Below are positions 1 to 8,263 of a stretch of 64,000 nt of DNA, piece after piece. Origin of the DNA: Xenorhabdus sp014467285 (GTDB lineage: Bacteria; Pseudomonadota; Gammaproteobacteria; Enterobacterales; Enterobacteriaceae); assembly GCF_014467285.1 (NCBI RefSeq), contig NZ_NKHR01000001.1, positions 310,001-374,000 on the forward strand, written 5' to 3'. The notes under the pieces were generated by a model that worked only from the letters and a program-made list of their open reading frames with translations, searched no databases and was not told the origin of the DNA. Position 1 is the stretch's first letter. Each line of letters starts with the position of its first letter. The position numbers and the translations under genes were made by a program.

Positions 1-308
1 ACCATTGGATATTTGACTTCGCCGATACCACCTTCGCTGATTGGGGTTTTACGCCATGCGTTGTGAACGAACTCAGAGTCGAAGGAAACGCCGATAACTT
101 CAACACTGCGTTTCTGGAATTCTTCATAACGGTGATCAAAAGCGATCAACTCAGAAGGGCAAACAAAAGTGAAATCCATTGGCCAGAAGAAAATAACGGC
201 AGGACGGCCATTCAGGTGTTTTTTCAGATTGAAGTTACCAACAATTTCACCGTTACCGAGAACGGCAGCAGCTGTAAAGTCAGGGGCTTGGCGGGTTACT
301 AAAACCAT
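1..308 (-). CDS. Peroxiredoxin C (AhpC/TSA family), 3' part cut by window edge
   Basis: The first 102 residues of a 2-Cys peroxiredoxin are present; the C-terminal half lies outside the window. The start ATG at 308-306 gives a protein beginning MVLVTRQAPDFTAAAV. The peroxidatic cysteine is visible at about residue 50 in the motif DFTFVCPSE, preceded by FFWPMDF. Enzymes of this family reduce hydrogen peroxide and organic hydroperoxides in the cytoplasm, using a second cysteine near the C terminus that cannot be checked here. The N terminus fits the Tpx/TsaA-like peroxiredoxins found next to acpH in Yersinia-type genomes rather than classical AhpC. An ahpF partner cannot be seen. Confidence 0.9.
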   Translation of the reverse strand, partial: MVLVTRQAPDFTAAAVLGNGEIVGNFNLKKHLNGRPAVIFFWPMDFTFVCPSELIAFDHRYEEFQKRSVEVIGVSFDSEFVHNAWRKTPISEGGIGEVKYPM

Positions 309-499
309 AATTGACTCCTGTGATTTTAAAAGATGTTATGTAAAAACGGGTTACAGCATAAGGAATTAGGGTATAGCAATAAAGAATAAAATACCAATTA
401 CTGTAATAGGTTTTACCTATTGATAACCTGTTTTTAATTCCTTTTTGCCTACATAAGATAAAACTATTTGAAAAAAGTGCAAGGCTCTGGAAAATTTTT

Positions 500-1087
500 T
501 CATTCAAGCAGGCGCTTATTTGACGCTAATGCCATCATCTGTGGATAGAATTGTAAAAATAGTGATTCAAAATCAAGGTAATGGGTTTCTATATCTTGAT
601 ATGATCCTGCCAGCGCTGATAATTTCGGACGTCTGCGTGCCATGCTTTGCAGTACATTGGCAATGCAGGACATATCCGCATAGCGGATGAGCAGGTTTTG
701 TGACCAGAGATAACTGTTCAGTTCTTGAAACTTTTCAGGGGTTGAATCGAGATGAGGCTCTATGTTGCTGCGGGCAATGTTGGCGAATTCAGGCAAAGAA
801 TAATTTTTCTCAAGTTTGTCCCAATGTAGGGCAAGAAAATGATCCCATATGATATCAAGGGTAATTGGGGCAACGCGGCGATACTCGCAACGGAATAAGT
901 GACGTGCTTCTATGACAAGCGGATGTCTGTCCGTCAGGCTGTCTACCCGACGGTGCATACGGATGCCCGCTACAATGTCGGAATTGAACAATCCTTCTGG
1001 TGAACCGCGGACAAAATCCGCCATCAGATTGCCCAATAAGGAGCTTTCCGATAATGCAGCTAAATGAAGGTGTGCGAGAAAATTCAT
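500..1087 (-). CDS. acpH: ACP phosphodiesterase
   Basis: AcpH removes the 4'-phosphopantetheine group from holo-acyl carrier protein. The 195-residue product starts MNFLAHLHLAALSESSLLGN, the characteristic AcpH N terminus, and carries GIRMHRRVDSLTDRHP, matching the conserved His/Asp-rich block of the family. I chose the ATG at 1087-1085. The frame stays open 16 codons further upstream, but that part does not resemble AcpH, and the chosen length is close to the 193 residues of the E. coli enzyme. The gene is divergent from queA, the arrangement seen in enterobacteria. The shared intergenic region is about 105 bp and must hold both promoters. Confidence 0.93.
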   Translation of the reverse strand: MNFLAHLHLAALSESSLLGNLMADFVRGSPEGLFNSDIVAGIRMHRRVDSLTDRHPLVIEARHLFRCEYRRVAPITLDIIWDHFLALHWDKLEKNYSLPEFANIARSNIEPHLDSTPEKFQELNSYLWSQNLLIRYADMSCIANVLQSMARRRPKLSALAGSYQDIETHYLDFESLFLQFYPQMMALASNKRLLE

Positions 1088-1192
1088 GATGAGAGTATAC
1101 CGTAAATCGCTAAACCAGATGCTTCTTTGTTGCACCCTCGTGTTTGCAGCACTAGACTAGTCCGCCTGTTTTTTTTGAATGATACAGATAAA

Positions 1193-2293
1193 ATGCGTGT
1201 CGCTGATTTTACATTTGAACTGCCAGATGAGCTGATTGCTCACTATCCCCAGCCACAGCGGAGTGCCTGTCGCCTGCTTTCCCTCGACGGTGAAACGGGA
1301 ACGCTGACGCACGGTGTTTTTACTGATGTGCTGGATAAGCTGGAAGCCGGTGATCTGTTGGTTTTCAATAATACTCGCGTCATTCCTGCGCGCCTGTTCG
1401 GCCGCAAAGCGACGGGGGGAAAATTGGAAGTTTTAGTTGAAAGGATGCTGGATAATAAGCGAGTGCTTGCTCATGTTCGTGCTTCCAAGGCACCAAAAGA
1501 AGGTGCTGAGCTGATTCTTGGTGAAGATGTTCTTGGTGAAGATCGAAGCATTAAAGCAACGATGCTGGCGCGTCATGATACATTGTTTGAAATTCGTTTT
1601 GATGATGATCGTGATGTGTTGACCATTTTGGATCAGATTGGTCATATGCCACTGCCTCCTTATATTGCCCGTCCTGATGAAGACGCAGATCGTGAGTTAT
1701 ATCAGACGGTCTATAGTGAGCGCCCGGGCGCAGTGGCTGCCCCGACTGCCGGACTGCATTTTGATGAACCGCTTTTGGCTGCCTTGCGTGAAAAAGGCAT
1801 TGAAATGGCCTTTGTCACCTTGCATGTTGGCGCAGGTACTTTTCAGCCTGTGCGAGTGGAAACCATCGAAGATCATGTTATGCATGCTGAATATGCGGAA
1901 GTGCCACAAAATGTCGTGGATGCTGTACTGGCATGTAAAGCGCGTGGTAACAAAGTTGTCGCGGTGGGAACAACTTCAGTCCGCTCATTGGAAAGTGCTG
2001 CCAGAGCCTGCCAGAATGGGATTCTTGCGCCTTTTTTTGATGATACCCAAATCTTTATCTATCCGGGTTTTGAATATCAGGTTGTCGATACATTGATTAC
2101 CAATTTCCATCTGCCAGAATCCACGCTTATCATGCTGGTTTCTGCGTTCGCCGGTTATAAAAATACCATGAGTGCCTATAAAGAAGCGGTGACAGAAAAA
2201 TATCGCTTTTTTAGTTATGGTGATGCGATGTTTATCAGTCGCAATATGATGGCATCGAAAGAAATGATGTCGAAAGAAGCGGTGTTGAAATAA
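1193..2293 (+). CDS. queA: S-adenosylmethionine:tRNA ribosyltransferase-isomerase
   Basis: QueA transfers and isomerises the ribosyl group of S-adenosylmethionine onto preQ1 in tRNA, giving epoxyqueuosine. The protein has 366 residues and starts MRVADFTFELPDELIAHYPQ. Family blocks visible include FNNTRVIPARLFG, AAPTAGLHF, LHVGAGTFQPV and TNFHLPESTLIMLVSAFAG. The start at 1193 matches the family N terminus; a 22-codon in-frame extension upstream does not. The C terminus is about ten residues longer than in E. coli and ends with a small imperfect repeat (MASKEM/MSKEAV). Its pathway partner tgt lies downstream, but a toxin-antitoxin pair has been inserted between them. Confidence 0.96.
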   Translation: MRVADFTFELPDELIAHYPQPQRSACRLLSLDGETGTLTHGVFTDVLDKLEAGDLLVFNNTRVIPARLFGRKATGGKLEVLVERMLDNKRVLAHVRASKAPKEGAELILGEDVLGEDRSIKATMLARHDTLFEIRFDDDRDVLTILDQIGHMPLPPYIARPDEDADRELYQTVYSERPGAVAAPTAGLHFDEPLLAALREKGIEMAFVTLHVGAGTFQPVRVETIEDHVMHAEYAEVPQNVVDAVLACKARGNKVVAVGTTSVRSLESAARACQNGILAPFFDDTQIFIYPGFEYQVVDTLITNFHLPESTLIMLVSAFAGYKNTMSAYKEAVTEKYRFFSYGDAMFISRNMMASKEMMSKEAVLK

Positions 2294-2563
2294 AATATTT
2301 TGAAATCAGAATGATCGTCATTTCAGCTAGTTAATAACGTTACATGTTGTTTCTGGCTGACATGATTGTCGTTCAATGCTGACCAATATCTTCGTGAAAA
2401 TGTCTATTGTCAAAGGCATTGAAGCGATGGGCTTTGGCGGCGCGACACGAAATGCTATACATCTCGCCTAACCTTAGTGCGTACAGCGGGCAGATTGTTA
2501 ATCGCCCTAAATTTCGTGATTGTTAGATAGAACAAATCATCTTGCAATTCTTACAGAGGGTGG
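2294..2563. other. Intergenic region queA-mazE, no recognised gene
   Basis: I see no confident gene here. A short plus-strand open stretch beginning at 2377 (31 codons, ending with TAA near 2470) has a coding-like look but no recognisable family. There is no clear rho-independent terminator after queA. In E. coli queA and tgt are nearly adjacent, so this DNA probably arrived with the mazEF pair. Confidence 0.4.
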
Positions 2564-2582
2564 GTATATACTATGTATATAC
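2564..2582. promoter_or_regulatory. Probable MazE-type autoregulatory operator
   Basis: Two copies of the self-complementary octamer GTATATAC are separated by TAT, so the 19-bp site is at once a direct and an inverted repeat. It ends 19 bp before the antitoxin start codon, with a TGGAGG ribosome binding site between. AbrB-fold antitoxins of this kind repress their own operons through such palindromes. The role is inferred from position and symmetry. Confidence 0.6.
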
Positions 2583-2601
2583 ATTTATTGTGGAGGTTTG
2601 T

Positions 2602-2847
2602 ATGTCTACTGCAATTAAAAAATGGGGGAATAGTCAAGGGATTATTATACCTACCAATATCCTCAAGAAGGCTGATCTGAAGATCGGTGAAGCACTGGAT
2701 ATGCAGGTTGAATCTGGAAAAATTATTTTGACCCCAAAGAGAAAAAGGAAAATCTTCTCTGAGAGTGTACTGCTTGCAGATATTAATGAGCATAATTCTC
2801 ATGCAGATGAATTAGCAATAACTACCAGTGCGGAGTTAGGTTCATAA
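2602..2847 (+). CDS. MazE/PemI-type antitoxin, AbrB fold
   Basis: This 81-residue protein begins MSTAIKKWGNSQGIIIPTNI, the swapped-hairpin AbrB DNA-binding motif of MazE, ChpS and PemI antitoxins. The rest (about residues 50-81) is polar and would be the toxin-binding tail. An ATG start at 2602 is preceded by TGGAGG at 2591-2596. A 20-codon upstream extension is not supported by the family. The stop codon overlaps the toxin start (TAATG), implying translational coupling. It should neutralise the toxin and repress the operon at the palindrome just upstream. Confidence 0.88.
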   Translation: MSTAIKKWGNSQGIIIPTNILKKADLKIGEALDMQVESGKIILTPKRKRKIFSESVLLADINEHNSHADELAITTSAELGS

Positions 2848-3197
2848 TGCTGCCTTACTTGCCTAAAAGAAATGATATAATTTTCCTTGATTTTGAGCCA
2901 GTTAAAGGAAAAGAGATCGGTAAGTACCGACCTGCGCTTGTTCTTTCAAGTGAGGAATACAATAAAAAAACTGGGTTAGTCATTATATGCCCGATCAGTA
3001 CAAGCATCCGTGGTGGAGTGACTGAAGTGCCAGTAAATAATCTGGAAAAAGCAAGTATTGTTGCTGCAAGTCTGGTTCAGACATTGTCATGGAAAGAAAG
3101 AAAATCAAAATTTGTTGTTCAAGCTGAACCTGATGTGATGGATGAGGTTTTGGCACGATTGATTCCATTGATTGGAGCAAATCATTTTTTCGAATAA
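2847..3197 (+). CDS. MazF/PemK-type endoribonuclease toxin
   Basis: The 116-residue product has the MazF/PemK layout: PKRNDIIFLDFEPVKGKEIG, then KYRPALVLS, the buried strand LVIICPIST, and VVQAEPDVMDEVLARL near the end. In the family the basic loop after the first strand (here GKYRPALV) and the ICPIST strand form the RNA-cleavage site. Toxins of this family cut single-stranded mRNA at short specific sequences; the sequence specificity cannot be predicted here. It is full length with no disabling change, and is translated from an ATG overlapping the antitoxin stop codon. Confidence 0.88.
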   Translation: MLPYLPKRNDIIFLDFEPVKGKEIGKYRPALVLSSEEYNKKTGLVIICPISTSIRGGVTEVPVNNLEKASIVAASLVQTLSWKERKSKFVVQAEPDVMDEVLARLIPLIGANHFFE

Positions 3198-3651
3198 CCT
3201 GGCCCGCTCCACTGTGTGGATTTTTCATTTCTAACGCCGCATAACTGTGGCTTTTTTATATCCAAATTTCAACACCAATACAGTAACGGGACCTTGTTTG
3301 CGAAAAACTCGATAAAAATTGGCGAAGTTGAGGCAGAGATTACTCTCCTACATGAGATGCCGCTAATGTATATAAGAAGCTCAACTCCATTTGCGGGATC
3401 AATTGACTAGCGGATTGCTTTCCCATTTTCTTTCACCACATTATCCCAGAGATCCTATCAATGTAGTCAGCGAACTGTTGGTGAGAGGCTGTGTCAAAAC
3501 TGTGACACAAAAATAAATGAATGATACAAAAAATCGTAAAAATTGACATACCGTATATTGCGAGGCTGGCGTATACAGTGGCTTAATTAGCAATTAGAAT
3601 GCGTTGTTTTATGTATAGCATCAGACTGTTTTTCTGATGTCTGGAGGTTAA
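3198..3651. other. Intergenic region mazF-tgt, possible relic
   Basis: No confident gene. On the minus strand one frame near 3412-3520 reads HQQFADYIDRISGIMW followed by a TGA stop and looks like the tail of a lost coding sequence, but I cannot assign a family. The last part should contain the tgt promoter; a GGAGG ribosome binding site lies at 3643-3647. Confidence 0.35.
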
Positions 3652-4776
3652 GTGAAATTTGAGTTACAAAAGACGGACGGAAATGCCCGTCGTGGCCGCC
3701 TGATTTTTGAACGTGGTGTAGTGGAAACCCCGGCATTCATGCCTGTGGGCACTTACGGTACGGTAAAAGGTATGACACCGGAAGAGGTGAAAGAGACTGG
3801 TGCACAGATCCTGTTAGGAAATACTTTCCACCTCTGGCTGCGTCCGGGGCAGGAGATCATGAAACTGCATGGTGACCTGCATGATTTTATGCAGTGGCAG
3901 GGACCTATTCTGACCGACTCTGGTGGTTTTCAGGTCTTCAGTCTCGGTGCGATGCGTAAAATCAAAGAAGAAGGCGTTCATTTCCGTAATCCAATCAACG
4001 GAACACCCGTTTTCCTTAGCCCAGAAAAATCCATGGAAATCCAATATGATTTGGGTTCCGATATTGTCATGATTTTTGATGAATGTACGCCATACCCTGC
4101 TGATTGGGATTATGCGAAGCGTTCAATGGAAATGTCATTGCGCTGGGCTGCCCGCAGCCGTCAGCGTTTTAATGAACTGGGCAATAAAAATGCCTTGTTT
4201 GGTATTATTCAGGGCAGTGTTTACGAAGATTTGCGTGATGTTTCCATAAAAGGGCTGGTGGAAATCGGTTTTGACGGCTACGCTGTGGGTGGTCTGGCCG
4301 TAGGTGAACCCAAAGAAGATATGCACCGTATTCTGGAACATGTTTGTCCGCAGATCCCGCAGGATAAGCCACGCTATTTGATGGGAGTTGGCAAGCCGGA
4401 GGATTTGGTCGAGGGCGTTCGCCGGGGTATCGATATGTTTGACTGTGTGATGCCAACCCGCAATGCCCGCAATGGTCATCTGTTTGTGACAGAAGGAGTC
4501 ATCAAGATCCGTAATGCCAAACATAAAGAAGATACTTCTCCTCTGGATGAACATTGTGACTGCTATACTTGTCGCAATTATAGCCGTGCATATCTCCATC
4601 ACCTTGATCGTTGTAACGAAATTCTTGGTGCAAGGCTGAATACAATCCATAATTTAAGGTATTATCAGCGTTTGATGGCTGGAATTCGTAAAGCCATTGA
4701 AGAAGACAGACTGGAACAGTTTGTTGAAGAGTTTTATCAGCGGATTGGCAAACCCGTTCCGCCGTTAAATATATAA
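3652..4776 (+). CDS. tgt: tRNA-guanine transglycosylase
   Basis: Tgt exchanges guanine-34 for preQ1 in tRNAs with GUN anticodons, the step before QueA. The product is 374 residues (E. coli 375). Motif ILTDSGGFQVFSLG carries the general acid Asp89, and MFDCVMPTRNARNG carries the nucleophilic Asp near 264. The zinc site is seen as CDCYTC around residue 302 followed by a His near 333 in LHHLDRCNEILG. The start codon is GTG at 3652, with GGAGG six bases upstream. A rho-independent terminator follows, so tgt appears partly uncoupled from yajC, unlike the E. coli arrangement. Confidence 0.97.
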   Translation: MKFELQKTDGNARRGRLIFERGVVETPAFMPVGTYGTVKGMTPEEVKETGAQILLGNTFHLWLRPGQEIMKLHGDLHDFMQWQGPILTDSGGFQVFSLGAMRKIKEEGVHFRNPINGTPVFLSPEKSMEIQYDLGSDIVMIFDECTPYPADWDYAKRSMEMSLRWAARSRQRFNELGNKNALFGIIQGSVYEDLRDVSIKGLVEIGFDGYAVGGLAVGEPKEDMHRILEHVCPQIPQDKPRYLMGVGKPEDLVEGVRRGIDMFDCVMPTRNARNGHLFVTEGVIKIRNAKHKEDTSPLDEHCDCYTCRNYSRAYLHHLDRCNEILGARLNTIHNLRYYQRLMAGIRKAIEEDRLEQFVEEFYQRIGKPVPPLNI

Positions 4777-4788
4777 TTTGGCGTGACT

Positions 4789-4827
4789 AACCAGCCTCAA
4801 TATGTGTAGCATATCGGGCTGGTTTTT
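4789..4827 (+). terminator. Rho-independent terminator after tgt
   Basis: AACCAGCC at 4789-4796 pairs with GGCTGGTT at 4817-4824. The loop contains a second pairing (ATATG/CATAT). The stem runs into TTTTTG. Confidence 0.75.
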
Positions 4828-4842
4828 GATCGAGCCACTGTC

Positions 4843-4927
4843 GATTTTCGGCAAACACGATTTTCGAGAAGTAAGATTTTCGGAAAGTAATATTTTCGAT
4901 GACACGATTTTCGGTAACATGTTTTCG
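4843..4927 (+). repeat. Degenerate 16-bp-period tandem repeat before yajC
   Basis: Six copies of a GATTTTCG core start at 4843, 4859, 4875, 4891 (TATTTTCG), 4906 and 4920 (TGTTTTCG). Spacing is 16, 16, 16, 15 and 14 bp. The sequence between cores is A-rich (for example GCAAACAC, AGAAGTAA, GAAAGTAA). The array ends 20 bp before the yajC start and lies directly after the tgt terminator, where a yajC-secDF promoter or leader would be. Function unknown. Confidence 0.8.
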
Positions 4928-4947
4928 ATAACAATGAGGGAAATTTG

Positions 4948-5286
4948 ATGAGTTTTTTTATTTCTGAAGCTGCGGCAGCTGCTGGTGCACCAGCGCAAGC
5001 TCAGGGTAACCCATATTCTCTGATTATCATGCTGGTTGTTTTCGGTTTGATTTTCTATTTTATGATCCTGCGTCCACAACAAAAACGTACCAAAGAACAT
5101 AAAAAATTGATGGATTCCATCTCCAAAGGGGATGAAGTACTGACTTCTGGCGGTTTGGTTGGTCGTGTCTCTAAAGTGTCTGAAACAGGCTACGTTGTAA
5201 TTGCCCTGAATGATACCACTGAAATAACTGTCAAACGTGACTTCGTCGCTGCCATTTTGCCGAAAGGTACAATGAAGGCTATTTAA
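4948..5286 (+). CDS. yajC: Sec translocon accessory subunit YajC
   Basis: YajC is a small inner-membrane protein that associates with SecD-SecF and the SecYEG channel. The 112-residue product starts MSFFISEAAAAAGAPAQAQG, has one membrane helix (about residues 22-41, SLIIMLVVFGLIFYFMILR), then a cytoplasmic domain with the family block RPQQKRTKEHKKLM and GDEVLTSGGLVGRV. I use the ATG at 4948 rather than the adjacent TTG; GAGGG lies upstream at 4936-4940. It heads the yajC-secD-secF operon; secD begins 28 bp later. Confidence 0.96.
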   Translation: MSFFISEAAAAAGAPAQAQGNPYSLIIMLVVFGLIFYFMILRPQQKRTKEHKKLMDSISKGDEVLTSGGLVGRVSKVSETGYVVIALNDTTEITVKRDFVAAILPKGTMKAI

Positions 5287-5314
5287 TTTTCTGATTTTCC
5301 CGAAGGGAACTGCC

Positions 5315-7162
5315 GTGTTGAACCGTTATCCTTTGTGGAAGTATCTGATGCTGATCGCTGCGATCCTCATCGGTTTGCTTTATGCACTTCCCAACCTTTA
5401 TGGTGAGGATCCGGCTGTACAAATCACTGGCGCGCGAGGTATCGCCGCCAGTGAAAAAACGCTGGACCAAGTCCGTAATGTTTTAGAAAAAGATCAAATC
5501 CAGAGCAAGTCCATTGTATTAGAAAATGGGGCTATCCTTGCTCGTTTTAACAGCACTGACGTGCAGCTCCGTGCTCGTGAAGCACTGGTTTCTGCATTGG
5601 GCGAACAGTATGTCGTGGCACTGAACCTCGCGCCTGCAACGCCTGTCTGGTTAAGAGCAATCAGTGCTGAGCCTATGAAACTGGGGCTTGACCTGCGTGG
5701 TGGTGTTCACTTCTTGATGGAAGTGGATATGGAAACCGCACTGAGTAAGTTGCAGGAACAAAATATTGATAGCCTGCGCTCTGAACTGCGTGATCAGGGC
5801 ATTGCTTATTCTACCATCCGCAAAATTGATAATTACGGTGTTGAAGTTCGTTTCCGTGATAACGATGCGCGTTCCAAAGCGGAAAGCTACCTTGAACCTC
5901 GCCACCGTGATTTAGTGTTCTCTACTGGTGCCAACAGTACCCTGAAAGTTGTCATGAGTGATGAACGTCTGCGTGAAGCCCGCTCTTATGCAGTACAACA
6001 GAACATTACTATTCTGCGTAACCGCGTAAACCAATTGGGAGTTGCGGAGCCTTTGGTGCAGCGTCAGGGGGCAGATCGTATTGTTGTTGAACTGCCGGGT
6101 ATCCAGGATACAGCCCGCGCTAAAGAGATCCTCGGTGCAACCGCAACATTGGAATTCCGTCTGGTGAATAGTAATGTTGACCAGAATGCAGCACTGTCTG
6201 GCCGAATTCCGGCTGATTCAGAATTGAAATATACCCGGGATGGCAGCCCTGTTGTCTTGTACAAGCGTGTTATTCTGACAGGCGATCATATTACTGATTC
6301 CACGTCCAGCACGGATGAGAACGGTTATCCGCAGGTGAATATTTCTCTGGATAGTGCGGGTGGCACGGCGATGTCCAATTTCACCAAAGATAATCTGCAA
6401 AAACCGATGGCAACGCTGTTTGTGGAATATAAAGACAGCGGTAAGAAAGATGCCAATGGTCGTGCGATCTTGGTTAAGAAAGAAGAAGTCATTAACATTG
6501 CCACCATTCAGTCACGTTTGGGTAATAGTTTCCGTATCACAGGCATTGGCAATCCTGCCGAAGCTCGTCAGTTGTCACTGTTGCTACGTGCGGGTGCATT
6601 GATTGCACCAATTCAGATTGTCGAAGAACGTACTATTGGGCCAACTCTGGGCTTGCAGAATATCGAGCAGGGTCTTGAGGCGTGTTTATGGGGCCTGATT
6701 GCGTCCATCTTGTTTATGGTAATTTACTATCGTAAGTTTGGTTTGATTGCGAGTAGTGCGCTGTTGGCTAACCTGGTGCTGATCGTCGGTATCATGTCCC
6801 TGTTACCGGGAGCAACGCTGACCATGCCGGGGATTGCGGGTATCGTCCTGACACTTGCCGTAGCTGTGGATGCGAACGTGTTGATAAACGAACGTATCAA
6901 AGAAGAGCTACGTAATGGCCGTACGGTACAGCAAGCGATTCACGAAGGCTATAAAGGCGCGTTCTCCAGTATCATCGACGCAAACCTGACTACGCTGATT
7001 ACAGCCGTTATTCTGTATGCCGTGGGCACAGGCTCTATTAAGGGCTTCGCGATTACTACCAGTATTGGTGTGGCGACTTCAATGTTCACTGCTATTGTAG
7101 GAACTCGTGCAATCGTGAACTTGCTGTACGGTGGCAAGCGTATCAATAAGTTGTCAATTTAA
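5315..7162 (+). CDS. secD: Protein translocase subunit SecD
   Basis: SecD, together with SecF, uses the proton motive force to complete protein export on the periplasmic side. The 615-residue product has an N-terminal membrane helix (LMLIAAILIGLLYALPNLYG), a large periplasmic region (roughly residues 30-450) including GLDLRGGVHFLMEVD, and a C-terminal block of membrane helices with the RND-type stretch AGIVLTLAVAVDANVLINER, where the Asp is the conserved proton-path residue. The start is GTG at 5315, with GAAGGGA upstream. The length equals that of the E. coli protein. It is in one operon with yajC and secF. Confidence 0.97.
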   Translation: MLNRYPLWKYLMLIAAILIGLLYALPNLYGEDPAVQITGARGIAASEKTLDQVRNVLEKDQIQSKSIVLENGAILARFNSTDVQLRAREALVSALGEQYVVALNLAPATPVWLRAISAEPMKLGLDLRGGVHFLMEVDMETALSKLQEQNIDSLRSELRDQGIAYSTIRKIDNYGVEVRFRDNDARSKAESYLEPRHRDLVFSTGANSTLKVVMSDERLREARSYAVQQNITILRNRVNQLGVAEPLVQRQGADRIVVELPGIQDTARAKEILGATATLEFRLVNSNVDQNAALSGRIPADSELKYTRDGSPVVLYKRVILTGDHITDSTSSTDENGYPQVNISLDSAGGTAMSNFTKDNLQKPMATLFVEYKDSGKKDANGRAILVKKEEVINIATIQSRLGNSFRITGIGNPAEARQLSLLLRAGALIAPIQIVEERTIGPTLGLQNIEQGLEACLWGLIASILFMVIYYRKFGLIASSALLANLVLIVGIMSLLPGATLTMPGIAGIVLTLAVAVDANVLINERIKEELRNGRTVQQAIHEGYKGAFSSIIDANLTTLITAVILYAVGTGSIKGFAITTSIGVATSMFTAIVGTRAIVNLLYGGKRINKLSI

Positions 7163-7172
7163 GGAGCACGTT

Positions 7173-8141
7173 GTGGCACAGGATTATACTGTTGAACAAT
7201 TAAACTACGGGCGTAAAGTGATCGACTTTATGCGCTGGGACAACGTTGCCTTTGGGATTTCATTCCTGTTATTGATCGCTTCCATCGTGATAGTCGGTGT
7301 TCGCGGATTTAACTGGGGGCTTGATTTTACCGGTGGTACGGTAATTGAGGTGAACCTGAGTAAGCCTGCGGATTTGGACAAGATGCGTGAGAGTCTGACA
7401 CAGAATGGTTTTGTTGAGCCACTTTTGCAAAATTTTGGCAGCAGCCGTGATGTGATGGTTCGTATGCCGCCAGTGGAAGGGAATGCAGGGCAAGAACTGG
7501 GTAATAAAGTTATTTCGGTTATTAACCAGAATATCGATAAAGATGCCAAAGTTAAGCGTGTGGAGTTCGTCGGCCCAAGTGTGGGAAGTGAACTGGCACA
7601 AACCGGAGCAATGGCATTACTGGTTGCCCTGATCTGTATCCTGATCTATGTCGGTTTCCGCTTTGAGTGGCGTCTGGCATTAGGGGCGGTTATCGCGCTT
7701 GCGCATGACGTGATCATTACATTGGGCGTTCTGTCGTTGTTCCACATCGAGATTGACCTGACTATCGTCGCATCGCTGATGTCCGTTATCGGCTATTCAT
7801 TGAACGATAGTATCGTGGTGTCGGATCGTATTCGTGAGAACTTCCGCAAAATCCGCCGTGGTACGTCTTATGAAATCATGAACGTCTCCCTGACTCAGAC
7901 TCTGAGCCGTACTATCATGACTTCTGCAACCACATTGTTGGTTGTACTGATGCTGTACATTTTCGGTGGTGAAATGTTGAAAGGCTTCTCACTGGCAATG
8001 TTAATCGGTGTTTCTATCGGTACCGTGTCTTCCATCTATGTTGCTTCTGCACTGGCTCTGAAGTTGGGCATGAAGCGTGAGCATATGATTCAGCAGAAAG
8101 TTGAGAAAGAAGGGGCGGATCAGCCTTCTATTCTTCCTTAA
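7173..8141 (+). CDS. secF: Protein translocase subunit SecF
   Basis: SecF partners SecD in the export motor. The 322-residue product begins with GTG at 7173 after AAGGAG (7161-7166), ten bases downstream of secD. It shows a first membrane helix (FGISFLLLIASIVIVGVRG), the SecF signature GLDFTGGTVIEV, and a C-terminal membrane block with SLMSVIGYSLNDSIVVSDR. An in-frame upstream extension overlapping secD was rejected because it lacks family similarity and has a worse ribosome binding site. A terminator follows the gene. Confidence 0.97.
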   Translation: MAQDYTVEQLNYGRKVIDFMRWDNVAFGISFLLLIASIVIVGVRGFNWGLDFTGGTVIEVNLSKPADLDKMRESLTQNGFVEPLLQNFGSSRDVMVRMPPVEGNAGQELGNKVISVINQNIDKDAKVKRVEFVGPSVGSELAQTGAMALLVALICILIYVGFRFEWRLALGAVIALAHDVIITLGVLSLFHIEIDLTIVASLMSVIGYSLNDSIVVSDRIRENFRKIRRGTSYEIMNVSLTQTLSRTIMTSATTLLVVLMLYIFGGEMLKGFSLAMLIGVSIGTVSSIYVASALALKLGMKREHMIQQKVEKEGADQPSILP

Positions 8142-8173
8142 CGATTTAGTATGATCGAGCTCTGATATCGTTT

Positions 8174-8210
8174 AAACACTCTGTGAGTACTTACTGACAG
8201 GGTGTTTTTC
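8174..8210 (+). terminator. Rho-independent terminator after secF
   Basis: AACACTCTGT at 8175-8184 pairs with ACAGGGTGTT at 8197-8206 (one G-T pair) and is followed by TTTC. It closes the yajC-secD-secF operon. Confidence 0.75.
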
Positions 8211-8263
8211 ATCATCACTTCAAGGTACACTGTTATTCCTTCGGTTAACTGTCAGGAAACGAT

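Noticed and set aside
1638..2096. Open frame of 152 codons in another frame inside queA
   Set aside because: It is a shadow of queA codon usage; the translated sequence resembles no family.
3216..3410. Short plus-strand frame after mazF
   Set aside because: 64 codons without a ribosome binding site or recognisable sequence; it probably occurs by chance.
4135..4650. Open frame of 171 codons opposite tgt
   Set aside because: It is antisense to the conserved tgt gene, with no recognisable motif or ribosome binding site.
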